From: CAWBRY01 sp963791295
GTDB lineage: Bacteria > Bacteroidota > Bacteroidia > Chitinophagales > Chitinophagaceae
Assembly: GCA_963791295.1 (NCBI GenBank)
Contig: CAWBRY010000001.1
Span: forward strand, 1,612,001 to 1,676,000
Direction of reading: 5' to 3'
DNA length: 64,000 nt
Shown here: one piece after another, positions 48,176 through 57,738 of the stretch
Layout of the letters: every line of letters starts with the position of its first letter
Numbering within the stretch: the stretch's first letter is position 1
Notes under the pieces: generated by a model
Databases searched by the model: none
What the model was told of the DNA's origin: nothing
What the model saw: only the letters and a program-made list of their open reading frames with translations
Made by a program: the position numbers and the translations under genes

Positions 48176-49372
48176 ATGCAAACATCAAATAACGTCAGCC
48201 ATTTTAGCCTGATTGAAGACCATTTCTTCAAAAAAAATCGCGGGTTATTTCTTTTGTTGCTATTTATTTTTCTTTTTGCCTCCTGTGATAAGGATGATAC
48301 GCCATTAAGAAATTGTGATGAGTTCAAGAAAGAAAAAAATACTGACAACAATGGAAAAAACATAGAACCAACTGTTTCAGTCTTTGCTTCAGGTTTCAAC
48401 AATCCACGAGGATTGAAGTTCGGACCGGATTGCCATTTGTATGTGGCAGAAGCTGGGTTGGGCGGCACACGAAATACTTCAGACATATGTCCGGATATAC
48501 AGCCCAGTGCTATTGCTGGTGGTCCCTTTCTTGGAAGTCCAACTGGAGGACGAATATCAAGGGTCAATGCGCACGGTGTAAGAACTACCGTTACTGAAAA
48601 TCTTCCTACATCAATATCGTCTCAAGATGGTGGTGTCCTGGGTGTAGCTGATGTAGCCTTCATCGGCTACAAACTTTATGCCTTGCTTTGGGCCGGCTGT
48701 TCACATGGAGTTACGGAAGTTCCTAACGGCATTGTAAGGATTAACTTTGACGGAACTCATACAGTAATTGCAGATATCGGAACCTGGCAAGTGGCAAACC
48801 CTGTTGATGTTGCAAACCAAGGCGCAGATTTTGAACCGGAAGGTAATCCTTTCAAGATGATCTCTTTCGGAAACGATCTCTATGTGATAGAAGCTAATCA
48901 AGGCCAGTTATTGAAAGTCACAACTGGTGGGGCTGTCACTAGGGTGTTTGATTTTTCTGCAAGCTATGGACACATTGTTCCTACAGAAATAGACTCCTAC
49001 CATGGGAATTTTTACGTTGGTAACCTCGGGGCTTTCCCTATGGTTGACGGCACCCAAAACATTTACAAGATTACTCCCGGCGGCCAAATAGAAATTGCGG
49101 CAACAGGTTTCACCGCCATACTTGGGTTGGTATTTGATAAGATTGGCCGAATATATGTATTGGAAATGAGCACAGGTAATCCATTTCCCACACCAGGCAC
49201 AGGAAGGATCGTAAGGGTTAATAAAAACGGTTCAAAAGATGTAATTGCAACAGGGCTTAATTTTGCAACAGCAATGACTATGGGGCCGGATGAAAATCTT
49301 TATGTGTCACATTGGGGATTTGGTGCTGTGGCAGGTGGTGGCGAAGTATTGAAAGTGACCTTACGCGATTAA
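48176..49372 (+). CDS. ScyD/ScyE-like beta-propeller lipoprotein
   Basis: The 398-residue protein has a late signal peptide (LFLLLLFIFLFASCDKDD) with lipobox Cys near residue 37. The propeller starts with VSVFASGFNNPRGLKFGPDC and LYVAEAGLGGTRNTSDICPD, and repeats such as RISRVNAHGVRTTVTENL, GIVRINFDGTHTVIADIG, IYKITPGGQIEIAATGF and RIVRVNKNGSKDVIATGL mark the blades. This matches the ScyD/ScyE family named after cyanobacterial scytonemin genes, found as exported proteins in many bacteria. A scytonemin role is not implied. The gene is fully open and stands alone in the island. Confidence 0.85.
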   Translation: MQTSNNVSHFSLIEDHFFKKNRGLFLLLLFIFLFASCDKDDTPLRNCDEFKKEKNTDNNGKNIEPTVSVFASGFNNPRGLKFGPDCHLYVAEAGLGGTRNTSDICPDIQPSAIAGGPFLGSPTGGRISRVNAHGVRTTVTENLPTSISSQDGGVLGVADVAFIGYKLYALLWAGCSHGVTEVPNGIVRINFDGTHTVIADIGTWQVANPVDVANQGADFEPEGNPFKMISFGNDLYVIEANQGQLLKVTTGGAVTRVFDFSASYGHIVPTEIDSYHGNFYVGNLGAFPMVDGTQNIYKITPGGQIEIAATGFTAILGLVFDKIGRIYVLEMSTGNPFPTPGTGRIVRVNKNGSKDVIATGLNFATAMTMGPDENLYVSHWGFGAVAGGGEVLKVTLRD

Positions 49373-49991
49373 ATGCATATGGAAATATGTCCCAATCACC
49401 AGTGTATTTAGTTGAAATAATAAGTAAAAAAATACATTGTTGGTATAAAAGAGATGAGTGGAGTACGGTTGATCCTGACACATCTATGACTTTAATTTTT
49501 ATAAATCTAGAACACTGCGATGTGCAGATAATCTTTTGGGAACCTACGGATCGGAGTTGGGCTTGTCAGTCATATCGGTGAGTGAAAGTAATGCGGCTAT
49601 GACCGCATTGAAATTCAATATGGTAGTAAAACCTACTATGGCTGGGTAAGGATAACCTGTTCTTATAGTTACAAGCCCAACCATCGCGTATTGCATAACG
49701 GGGACTTTATCGTTAAGGATATGCCTACAACGGTCTTCCTATGCAGGACAAACTAAATGATATTCAACATGAATATCTTAATTTGAAAGTACTTTCCGTT
49801 TTTATGATAGTTGGCGGATTGACGGCAATAGCAGGTGCGTCTAAAAAGCCAAGTTCAGAAAGCACACGCCCTGTTCCTGAAAAGGGGGGGTCTGCTTCAG
49901 TCGAAGGTCGAGTGACCGAATCGAATCGGCACGCTTGCTGTGGAGGTCTATTTTTTTCGGTTCTCTATTGCATCATATAAACAATCTGTCT
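49373..49991. other. about 620 bp of degraded sequence
   Basis: Several short frames are present but none is convincing. Around 49600-49740 one frame reads like a beta-rich secreted domain (SKTYYGWVRI, then HNGDFIVKDMPTTVF) without a start or stop context. A frame at 49741-49980 contains KPSSESTRPVPEKGGS. I read the stretch as remains of one or two lost genes. Confidence 0.35.
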
Positions 49992-50324
49992 TTACCTCCT
50001 TGCAATTTTAATAATGTCAATGTAATTGCGAAGACAGTGAGCAGTGTCAATTTTCCAATCTATTTTGACTGCAATTGGGAATTTGGGATTGTCACCTAGG
50101 TTAAAATCTGCTGGCAATCGGTCTACTAAAAAATAAGCTCTTCCATTTGGATTAGAAACATTGTCAATGGTAATTTCTATACCTCCACAACATGGACACA
50201 TTTTCGTGTCAAATCCTATAATCTCAGCATTGCTCATATATTGGATGTCCTTCTTGCAAGAAAGAATGACCAAGACCACAGTGGCTGAAACTGCAAACAG
50301 TATACGCCCTAATCGGTGATGCAA
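49992..50324 (-). CDS. small lipoprotein with CPCCGG motif
   Basis: The 110-residue product has a signal peptide with lipobox (FAVSATVVLVILSCKKD, Cys near 23). The mature part contains KMCPCCGGIEITIDNVSNPN and FNLGDNPKFPIAVKIDWKID, ending DTAHCLRNYIDIIKIARR. CPCCGG near the N terminus followed by a single beta-sandwich-like stretch recurs in small Bacteroidota lipoproteins of unknown role. Three Cys of the mature part could bind a metal or form a disulfide (inference). The upstream gap 50325-50649 holds no recognised gene. Confidence 0.7.
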   Translation of the reverse strand: MHHRLGRILFAVSATVVLVILSCKKDIQYMSNAEIIGFDTKMCPCCGGIEITIDNVSNPNGRAYFLVDRLPADFNLGDNPKFPIAVKIDWKIDTAHCLRNYIDIIKIARR

Positions 50325-50649
50325 ATGTTTCGTTTTAAAGTGAAATCAATATAAATCTTAGTGAAGCGGTCAATCAAATTTAGCTTTAAAGCCGCTATTG
50401 GCCGGCTTTTTAGCCAATTTTATTTGGTTCAAAAACCGTTGAACTAGTGAGGTGGTGTAACATATGCTACTACGGTGAATAAGAAATTTACATTTGTTTT
50501 AGTTGCGGTATAGATCGGTTAGAGCCTGAGGCTACCCTATGCTTTTTAACAACCTTTCAATTCATCCTCATGGTAAGGGAAGGGAATCTTTTTGGGCTGA
50601 ATTGAAGACTTTGCGAAATAACACTCTGATCATTTAGCTGCCACTGTTA

Positions 50650-50925
50650 TTAATCTGGAATATTTGGCTCATGTCCCCAAATAGCTGCTCCTCCTTTGTT
50701 AGCCTTCGCGCACCCTCCTCGATTTGCAGAGGCAAATGGAGCGGTAATTGTAGCACTATCCGTCGAACGATGTACAAGTCGGTCACCTACTATCGTACCA
50801 ACATAACTACCATTAGTCCCATATACTTTTTGTCCTTTAATTTTGCCGGCCATTTTTCCCGAACTGCTATGTACTTTATCTCCCGATACCTGGAGAGGTC
50901 GTCCATTTTTAGTGTGTAGGTCCAT
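50650..50925 (-). CDS. small protein of 'YVGTIVGDRLVHRS' type, unknown function
   Basis: The 91-residue protein has short strand-turn repeats: RPLQVSGDKVHSSSGKMAG, KIKGQKVYGTNGSYVGTIVG and DRLVHRSTDSATI, then a Gly-rich tail (ANRGGCAKANKGGAAIWGHE). The GxxGxYVGTIVGxRLVxRS pattern is a recurring small domain in Bacteroidota genomes, which looks like a PRC-barrel-like or beta-hairpin tandem. No signal peptide is present. It directly follows, and partly overlaps, a frame at 50790-51206 on the same strand. Function unknown. Confidence 0.65.
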   Translation of the reverse strand: MDLHTKNGRPLQVSGDKVHSSSGKMAGKIKGQKVYGTNGSYVGTIVGDRLVHRSTDSATITAPFASANRGGCAKANKGGAAIWGHEPNIPD

Positions 50926-51206
50926 TTTAAAGTTTTATAAAGCTGTTTGAAGTGGTACTGCCAATATCGCACAACTTTTGCCATATTTGTGAACTGAACA
51001 TACCGACGCAATCGTTGAAGCATTAGCGTTGTGGCTGGTTCGGTGAATCGTCGGTCTTGTAAGTTCTTATCCCAATCAATCAATGCTTTTTGTGGTGTTT
51101 CTCCGCAACCAAAAACTCCTTCTTGTACATCGGGACCGAGCACACAACAATGGGAATCACCGTCCGGAAATAGCAGTGGTTGGAATTGGGCTACTTGCGG
51201 TGGCAA
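50790..51206 (-). CDS. small protein of the 'DGDxxCxLxGxxxQEGVxGxGxTPxxA' type, 3' end uncertain
   Basis: From 51206 the frame gives FQPLLFPDGDSHCCVLGPDV, QEGVFGCGETPQKALIDWDK, closely resembling short proteins of phage and mobile-element origin that carry GDNLQEGVAGFGDTPxxA. The homologous part ends near 51080. The rest (RRFTEPATTLMLQRLRRYVQ and on) reads out of family, and its end overlaps the 91-residue gene in another frame, so a frameshift or early stop is likely. No known activity. Confidence 0.45.
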   Translation of the reverse strand: MPPQVAQFQPLLFPDGDSHCCVLGPDVQEGVFGCGETPQKALIDWDKNLQDRRFTEPATTLMLQRLRRYVQFTNMAKVVRYWQYHFKQLYKTLKWTYTLKMDDLSRYREIKYIAVREKWPAKLKDKKYMGLMVVMLVR

Positions 51207-51521
51207 TTTGCGTTAGAAAAGTGTATTGGCGCTTGCATTTCGTCTGGCAGATTGGGTTGTTCCATTGCTGAGGGTTCAAGGTATCTTGTTTTTCCTTCCG
51301 AATCGGTTCATTTAATGCTTCGTAATACAAATCGCCCGGGAAGAAAAAGGTTTTAAGATACAATCTATTGTGAAACTTGAAGCTACCTGACTATCATACT
51401 ACTCAATTTCCAACCTGAGATTCGTACCAAACGTGCTAAATTGCCATAAACATGAGCAACAAACCGTTAGATCATTATTGTGATCCTTTGTTCTTAATTT
51501 GAGTGAGGATCCAGATAATTC

Positions 51522-51677
51522 CTAAAGGACTTTTCTTCCTTGAATGACTCTTACTATGATAACAATAAGTGCAATAACAAGCAGAGCATGAATGATGTTT
51601 CCAGCATGAAATCCAAGGTATCCAATCGCCCATAAAATGATTAGAATGACCGCAACGATATAAAGTAAATTTCCCAT
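51522..51677 (-). CDS. lmo0937-family small membrane protein (51 aa)
   Basis: The ATG at 51677 gives MGNLLYIVAVILIILWAIGY and continues LGFHAGNIIHALLVIALIVI with a basic tail (RVIQGRKVL), two tightly spaced membrane helices separated by a GxHAGxxxH turn. This is the typical layout of the lmo0937 family. The family is widespread and often stress-associated, without a known mechanism. The gene is cargo of the putative island and follows the Lys-rich gene at 51788 on the same strand. Confidence 0.8.
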   Translation of the reverse strand: MGNLLYIVAVILIILWAIGYLGFHAGNIIHALLVIALIVIIVRVIQGRKVL

Positions 51678-51787
51678 AAAATCGATTTTTAAGATTATTT
51701 AATTACTGGGTCTGCATGATTATACTTCTCTGATGAATTGTAGCTATCGTGTTGTGGAAATTCCGCCACGAGGTTCCCTGCTTTTCC

Positions 51788-51967
51788 TCAAGGTCGTTTA
51801 TCCGTGTACGCCTTTAATGACACGACCTTGCCTTTGCCCTTTTTTGATTCTGCGTTCTTACCGGCGCCGGTTTTACCTTCTGCTTTTCTTTTCTGGTAAG
51901 CCTGTTCATGAGGCTGCTGACTTATACGTTCGCCGTCTGCTTTCTTTTTATTTGGATTGTCCGCCAT
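51788..51967 (-). CDS. 59-residue Lys-rich hydrophilic protein
   Basis: The ATG at 51967 opens a frame reading MADNPNKKKADGERISQQPH, EQAYQKRKAEGKTGAGKNAE and then SKKGKGKVVSLKAYTDKRP with a stop at 51788. It has no hydrophobic stretch and about one residue in four is Lys or Arg. The composition suggests a disordered or nucleic-acid-associated protein, similar in style to small stress-related KGG/DUF3606-like proteins, though no motif confirms that. The lmo0937-like gene follows 110 bp later on the same strand. Confidence 0.6.
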   Translation of the reverse strand: MADNPNKKKADGERISQQPHEQAYQKRKAEGKTGAGKNAESKKGKGKVVSLKAYTDKRP

Positions 51968-52606
51968 AACTATTAATTTCTTTTGGTATGAAAAGAGTAT
52001 GCCAATGATTTCGAGCCGTGTAAGTCTTCAAAGATAAAATTCCTGCGCCCGGGTATGATTAGCAAGCTGGCAAGATTGGCAAGGCTTCCTTGTTAATTGT
52101 AAAAGCAGAACTTCAAACAACATTAGTCTATCCATGCAATTTGGTGAATACCGGGAAAAAGGTAATAATAGTGGTGTTTTGGACGCTCTTGCAGCTCGCA
52201 AAGCGAATGCTTATTTTACTGGACACGAGCTCAACCATGAAATTGATCGGTCTCCCGAAGCCTTCACTATATAGCTATGCCGACAATTGGGACTGGTAAG
52301 CAAATACATAAATTACACAAAATTACTTAAGTTATTTTTGTTTAGTATTTAAGTGAGCCACTGCAATTTAAAAGTACTAGAATATGATACTAAATGGTTT
52401 ATGCGAATTGGTTCGAGACTAAGGACCTCTGCACGGATTCTCTGTTTTTTTTATGGGGTTACCCTTGGGCCCGGCAAAAAAAAGCCTCGCACATATTTAA
52501 GACATCTCGCAAAACTTCTAATGATCGGCAGGCCTGGCGGGCGCGCGGTAATTTGATCATGACCTGGAATCTCTATTCCGCATTCAAGGGGATCCCTCCT
52601 TATTAG
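51968..52606. other. about 640 bp without a recognised gene
   Basis: Plus-strand frames of 67-70 residues occur here (for example around 52394-52606) but show no family features, no signal peptide and no clear start. A TATTTTTG-like sequence is near 52333. I call nothing functional in this stretch. Confidence 0.35.
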
Positions 52607-53983
52607 TGGTAGTTGAAATATGGCATATTTTATCGGGCTTGCCAGGAGGGTATTTACGGCAAGTCCACTCGACATTTCTCAGTCATATATCTTGTTATTT
52701 ATCAAGTGGTATGAATTTTCCCTCATCTATATTACCATTTGTGACAGTATATAAAGTAACCCCCGATGGCATAGTAATTGGCCCTATAGAAGAAGGTGCG
52801 ATCACCGCACCTGTTTGTTCAAACCGGGTGTTTAATCCTTGTAAAGCAAACTTTTGCTCGTAATGATAATGCCCTGCAAGAGCAAGCGGAAAATTGTGAC
52901 CTTTTAAAATTGCAAGGACTTCAAGAGCATTAGAAACAACATGACGGAACTGAGCTGTACCTTTTTCATTTTCCAGCGTTCTTCCTGGACCATCGGCCTC
53001 ATACGGCGCTATACTCAATCCGCCGGAAAAAAAAGGCACATGTTGAAATGTTACAATAGGAGTAGATAAAGGGACTTTGGTTAAGTCTCTTTTTAGCCAT
53101 TCTAATTGGGTGCTATCAATATGTCCGTAATACCATAAATCATCGAACTCCAAACTGTTTAAGCCAATGAAATGAACTCCGCCATAATTAAAAGAATAAT
53201 AATCCGGCCCAAAATAATGATGATACATATTTCTTCCATATAAAGGGTTTTTTGAGCTTACAAGGGACAAATGCCGCTCTATCCCAAAGATTTCATGGTT
53301 CCCAGGGACCAACCAAAGCTGAGCTTTGATTCTGCCACTCTCCTTCTTAAAAAGTTCATACAAGCCGGTGGCCTCATTCTCCGGAACTCTTAAGGCATCT
53401 TTTACGAGGTCGCCGGTTATGAGAACTATGTTTGGGTTTACCGAATCTACCTTCGCCCGGAATCTATCCATTCTGTCGATACTCGATTCGCTGATATGGG
53501 TATCAGACGCGTGAATGACTTTAAAAGACGAAGGGATGGTCTGTTTTGTAAGTCCGAAATCAGCAGCGTCGTTTATAGACGGCTGAGAAGTTTTCCAAAA
53601 CAGACCTGCTGAACGATAACCGTCAGGAACACTTATAAAAATAATATCAAATCCGGATGTCCTTTCTATCTGATAGTAGCCGTTCTCATCTGTAACTACC
53701 ACAGCTACCTGGTCCGACACGGAAACACCCTTTATTCCTGGTTCGCCGTCATCCTTCTTATTGTTCATGTTTTTATCTTCAAACACGTATCCTGAAACCG
53801 TAGTCGTTTGCGATATCCTTTGTCCAAACAAAGAGATTATCAAAAAAACCTTAATCATTGAAGCAATTAAAGAAGCATTTAAAAGGTGCATAACAGGTTA
53901 TTTTATTGGCAAAAATATCTTCGCAAAATTCCGGGAACGGATAATTAAATTTAGTTCATTGTCAGGAGGGAAAGAATTAGGAG
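52607..53983 (-). repeat. inverted repeat copy B (complete phosphoesterase region)
   Basis: This is the complete arm of the inverted duplication. Its 5' flank (ctcctaattc ... attatccgttcccgg on the minus strand), coding sequence and 3' flank (to gtagttgaaa) match 44831-45515 in opposite orientation, except for the internal deletion there. About 7.1 kb lies between the arms. Confidence 0.8.
52695..53858 (-). CDS. calcineurin-like phosphoesterase with N-terminal Ig-like domain
   Basis: I prefer the ATG at 53858 (MIKVFLIISLFGQRISQ), a cleaner signal peptide than the ATG 11 codons upstream at 53891. An SdrD-B-like domain comes first (SGYVFEDKNMNNKKDDGEPG to ISVPDGYRSAG). The phosphoesterase follows: ASDTHI, LITGDLVKD, LVPGNHEIFG, TFQHVPFFSGG and LAGHYHYEQK supply the full set of two-metal ligands. 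A C-terminal strand region (GPITMPSGVTLYTVTNGNID) completes it. It is predicted exported; substrates could be cyclic nucleotides, nucleotides or phosphorylated envelope molecules. Neighbouring cyclase genes make cyclic nucleotides an attractive but unproven option. Confidence 0.9.
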   Translation of the reverse strand: MIKVFLIISLFGQRISQTTTVSGYVFEDKNMNNKKDDGEPGIKGVSVSDQVAVVVTDENGYYQIERTSGFDIIFISVPDGYRSAGLFWKTSQPSINDAADFGLTKQTIPSSFKVIHASDTHISESSIDRMDRFRAKVDSVNPNIVLITGDLVKDALRVPENEATGLYELFKKESGRIKAQLWLVPGNHEIFGIERHLSLVSSKNPLYGRNMYHHYFGPDYYSFNYGGVHFIGLNSLEFDDLWYYGHIDSTQLEWLKRDLTKVPLSTPIVTFQHVPFFSGGLSIAPYEADGPGRTLENEKGTAQFRHVVSNALEVLAILKGHNFPLALAGHYHYEQKFALQGLNTRFEQTGAVIAPSSIGPITMPSGVTLYTVTNGNIDEGKFIPLDK

Positions 53984-54207
53984 CCTCAAAGATTAATTGA
54001 GCAAAATCGAAAAAGGAAGTATAGATATATATCGTTATCCCTTCTTGATTTGGATGGAATGGTTAGCCACCCATTAAATCCAGATTAAGACTGGCACTAT
54101 TAATTCAGGCTTACAGAAAAGGACTATAATTGATAATTTAAGAAGTGTTTACGGTTTACCGTATGTAGCAAAAAATAATTTGCGACATGATCTATTCTTT
54201 CTTGCAT

Positions 54208-57200
54208 TTAAATAATTGGGAGGCTGAATGTGAATTCAGAACCTTCTCCTTCCTTTGTTTCTACTTTCAACTCCCCACCATAAGCTTTTACAATATCATA
54301 GCTCATTGATAAACCCAATCCTGTACCCTGGCCAGAAGGTTTAGTAGTAAAGAATGGCTGAAAGATTTTATCAATAATAGCTGGAGCTACCCCGTTCCCG
54401 TTATCTGTAATAATTATTTCTATTTTATCTCCTGCCTTGCGCGACTGAACTTTTATAACCGGGGCATAGCCTGGAATTGCCAATTTGAATTTTTCATTCA
54501 TTGCATCAAAGGCATTGTTATACAAATTTAGCAATACACGTCCAATATCCTGCGCCGAAATATTTATTGCACCTATCGTAGTATCAAAATCTGTTTCAAT
54601 GGCTGCATTGAATCCGGACCTGCCAATAGGCAAGGATTTTTCCCTTGCCCTCATTCCATGATAAGCAAGGCGCAGGTATTCATCGGCTAGGTTATTAATA
54701 TCAGTTAATTCTTTTTGCCCGGTGTTGGCCCGTGAATGTTGAAGCATTCCCTTAACGATAGAATCGGCCCGTTTGCCATGATGGTTTATCTTTTCATTGT
54801 TCCGAAAAATATCGTTTAACAATTCATTTTGCTCCTCGTTTTTTAATTTTAATCTTTGGCTTTTTAATTCTTCAATCAGTTCATTATTTATTTCGGAAAA
54901 GTTATTTACAAAGTTGAGAGGGTTTTGTATTTCATGGGCAATACCTGCAGTAAGCTGGCCGAGAGACGCCATCTTCTCCGACTGTATTAATTGAGCCTGC
55001 GTAGTTTTTAATTTAGTATATGCTTTTTCAATTTCTTTCGCCTGCAGCAGTTCTTTCTCACGGCTACGAGCCCTCTCTTTTTCAATGATCCGGTTGCGGA
55101 TAATGCGGTTAGCGATGAAGGCAATCACCAGGAAGGCGATGATATAGAAAGCATAGGCCCATTTTGTTTTCCACCATGGGGGCGCAATGTTGATATTTAA
55201 GGTTTTTTCAGCTACGCTTCCTTCATCAGTAACTACGCGGGCATGAAAAATATATTTTCCCGGCGGAACATTCACGAAAATCGCTTTATGGCTATTTTCC
55301 AAACTATGCCATTTGCTGTCGTAATTTTCCAGCATATAATAATAGCGATTGGGCTTATCCGAATGATAGTTTTGTGATATGAAATCCAGCGAAAAAACAT
55401 TCTGATTGTGGTTTAGCATTATTTCCTTAGTCTTCCAGATGGGCGAAAGGAGCACGGATGATTCACCCGGTATAATTTCCTTTTCATTCAACCTGAAACT
55501 GCTAAATGTTAAAGCAGGTGGAGGCGGGTTTGGCGGCAGTTGATCCGGGTAAAAAGCGTGGTAGCCGTACCGATTACCAAAGTACAATTTACCATCTGCT
55601 GTTTTGAAGTTATCAGCCCACGTAAACTCATTTGGTCGAATTCCATAATTTTCAGCAAAGCGCTTGACAGCTGTGCGGGCTGCATTGATCTGCAGCAGAG
55701 CATAGCCTGTGGTAACCCAAAGGTTGTGTAAATCGTCTTCCATGATATGCAAGATCCCATCACCTCCGCTATTATCAGCAAAGGGGTATTCAAAGACTGA
55801 AAAATCTGTTTCACCCGGCTTCATACGGAAAAGAATATTATTGTTGCCTACCCATGTTACCCTTTCATGGTCAACAAAGACAGCCCTGCAATTCTTATTT
55901 TTCAGGAAATGTGTAACGCTGCCGCTAACCGGGTCTAGACGTTCAGCCCCACTGTTGGTTGCTATCCACATATTACCAGTAGCATTATCAGGGTAAATGG
56001 CATAAGGGTTACATTGACAAATGGTATTAGTGTCTTTATCTGAATGCATGTAATGTTTGAAAACTCCCTTGTCATTATCTAAGCGTTCGATCATTAGGTC
56101 GGAGCCAATCCAAAGCCTGTCTTTATTGTCAAAAGCAAGAGTTTCTATAACACTTGCCCCTTTCAAACTGCTTGGATCATTTAATACATTCTCGTAATTA
56201 GTGAATAAACCTGTGGCCGGATCAAAACAAGTTAAACCTCTCCTTTGGGGAGCCATCCAAAGGCGACCACGCTTATCCCCACGCATTGCCTGGATATAGT
56301 CATGGGGTATACTGTTAGAGTTGTTAGGATCGTGAGTGAATGTTTTTATTAAACGGCCATCGGCAGTTTTCTGCATCAACCCCTTATTGGTACCCACCCA
56401 TAACATTTTTGACACAGTATCAAGATAAAATGAGTAGGCCTCCCTACCCGAATCATCATAAAAAGGTAACGTTGTATAATTAAAATTCAGATTATAAAGA
56501 CTACCCAAGACTGTCGAAAACCAAAGCGAGTTATCATTAGCTTTAAAGGCCTGTAAAAAACCGAAATCGTCCAATCTTTTCTTCGGGTCGAGGCTGAGGA
56601 CTTTATTGGCATCGAAATCAGCTGCACTGGACTTACCGTACAAATCCACCTTATTAGTATTAGGATCGTAACGGTTTATTCCACCGAGTAAGGTAGATAT
56701 CCAAATACCCCCCTGTGGATCTTCAGTAATAAATAGAATTGGGTCAAAATTGCTGGGCGACACAATAGGAGGCCTGCTTAATTGTACCGGTTTTTTGGGA
56801 TCATATGGAAAACGTTTAAAGGTACCCCTGGCACGGTCCATAATATGCAACCCATCCCCTGCAGTACCGACCCAAAAATTTCCTTTGCTATCTTCAAACA
56901 AGGCACCCACTTTATTATTGGCAAGGCTGTTCGGGTTATCGGGATCTGATTTATATCTTGTGAATCTGTCCGTAGTTCTGTCAAATTTATTCAGGCCGCC
57001 ATCTTCTTCGCTTGCGCCTTCATTGGGAAATCCACAGCCTACCCATATTGTTCCTTGTTTGTCTTCATATAGGCTTGCGACTTCATTAAAACTAAGGCTG
57101 GTTGCAACACCCGGTTCATTTATGTATCGCGTAAACCGGCCTGTTTTCCGGTCCAATCTGTTTAATCCTTTGTTAGTGCCGACCCATAAATTACCGCTGC

Positions 57201-57621
57201 GGTCTTCCAATACACAGGTTACCGTATCACTACTGATGGTTGAGCTATCCTTTTCATCATGCCGGTAATGAGTAAACCGGTTCTTTGCGATATCAAACCG
57301 GTCAAGCCCCATACCACCCAATCCAACCCACATTATATTCAATGTATCAAACAGCATGCACGTTACATTATTACTGCTAAGGCTGTTAGTATCCGTAGAG
57401 ATGGATTGAATTGTTGTAAATTCCTTACCATCGTATCGCGTGACTCCCGATCCCGGAGAAGCAAACCATATATATCCCAGTTTATCTTGCGTAATTGCAA
57501 CAATCGCCCAATGGGTGGAGTTTGTGAATTTCTTTTTTATTCGTGGCTCCTGGCTATAAGCGGAAACTACAAACAGGAAGAAAAGAGAGCAAATGAATAT
57601 CGGAGACGTTTGAATGCGCAT
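54208..57621 (-). CDS. two-component propeller sensor histidine kinase
   Basis: This intact 1,137-residue gene starts with a signal peptide (IFICSLFFLFVVSAYSQ). About fourteen propeller repeats follow, with the hallmark GNLWVGTNKGLNRLDRKTGR and GTIWVGCG, GNFWVGTAGDGL, DRLWIGSD. A Y_Y_Y domain (YYMLENYDSKWHSLEN, VPPGKYIFHARV, about residues 740-830) precedes one membrane helix (WAYAFYIIAFLVIAFIANRI). The H box is QSEKMASLGQLTAGIAHEIQ with His896, and the ATPase has NLYNNAFDAMNEK, DNGNGV and GTGLGLSMSYDI. There is no receiver or AraC output, unlike the polysaccharide-utilisation hybrid regulators, so a separate regulator must exist. It is the last island gene before the right repeat. Confidence 0.95.
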   Translation of the reverse strand: MRIQTSPIFICSLFFLFVVSAYSQEPRIKKKFTNSTHWAIVAITQDKLGYIWFASPGSGVTRYDGKEFTTIQSISTDTNSLSSNNVTCMLFDTLNIMWVGLGGMGLDRFDIAKNRFTHYRHDEKDSSTISSDTVTCVLEDRSGNLWVGTNKGLNRLDRKTGRFTRYINEPGVATSLSFNEVASLYEDKQGTIWVGCGFPNEGASEEDGGLNKFDRTTDRFTRYKSDPDNPNSLANNKVGALFEDSKGNFWVGTAGDGLHIMDRARGTFKRFPYDPKKPVQLSRPPIVSPSNFDPILFITEDPQGGIWISTLLGGINRYDPNTNKVDLYGKSSAADFDANKVLSLDPKKRLDDFGFLQAFKANDNSLWFSTVLGSLYNLNFNYTTLPFYDDSGREAYSFYLDTVSKMLWVGTNKGLMQKTADGRLIKTFTHDPNNSNSIPHDYIQAMRGDKRGRLWMAPQRRGLTCFDPATGLFTNYENVLNDPSSLKGASVIETLAFDNKDRLWIGSDLMIERLDNDKGVFKHYMHSDKDTNTICQCNPYAIYPDNATGNMWIATNSGAERLDPVSGSVTHFLKNKNCRAVFVDHERVTWVGNNNILFRMKPGETDFSVFEYPFADNSGGDGILHIMEDDLHNLWVTTGYALLQINAARTAVKRFAENYGIRPNEFTWADNFKTADGKLYFGNRYGYHAFYPDQLPPNPPPPALTFSSFRLNEKEIIPGESSVLLSPIWKTKEIMLNHNQNVFSLDFISQNYHSDKPNRYYYMLENYDSKWHSLENSHKAIFVNVPPGKYIFHARVVTDEGSVAEKTLNINIAPPWWKTKWAYAFYIIAFLVIAFIANRIIRNRIIEKERARSREKELLQAKEIEKAYTKLKTTQAQLIQSEKMASLGQLTAGIAHEIQNPLNFVNNFSEINNELIEELKSQRLKLKNEEQNELLNDIFRNNEKINHHGKRADSIVKGMLQHSRANTGQKELTDINNLADEYLRLAYHGMRAREKSLPIGRSGFNAAIETDFDTTIGAINISAQDIGRVLLNLYNNAFDAMNEKFKLAIPGYAPVIKVQSRKAGDKIEIIITDNGNGVAPAIIDKIFQPFFTTKPSGQGTGLGLSMSYDIVKAYGGELKVETKEGEGSEFTFSLPII

Positions 57622-57738
57622 ATAGCATTTAGCATTGAAACTGAATTTAAGGTATAACTTATTTGTGTTATTTCAATAAGCGGATATTTGAGAATTGTCA
57701 ACAGCATGATTTTTGGACTGCAAGATTCGAAATCCCTT

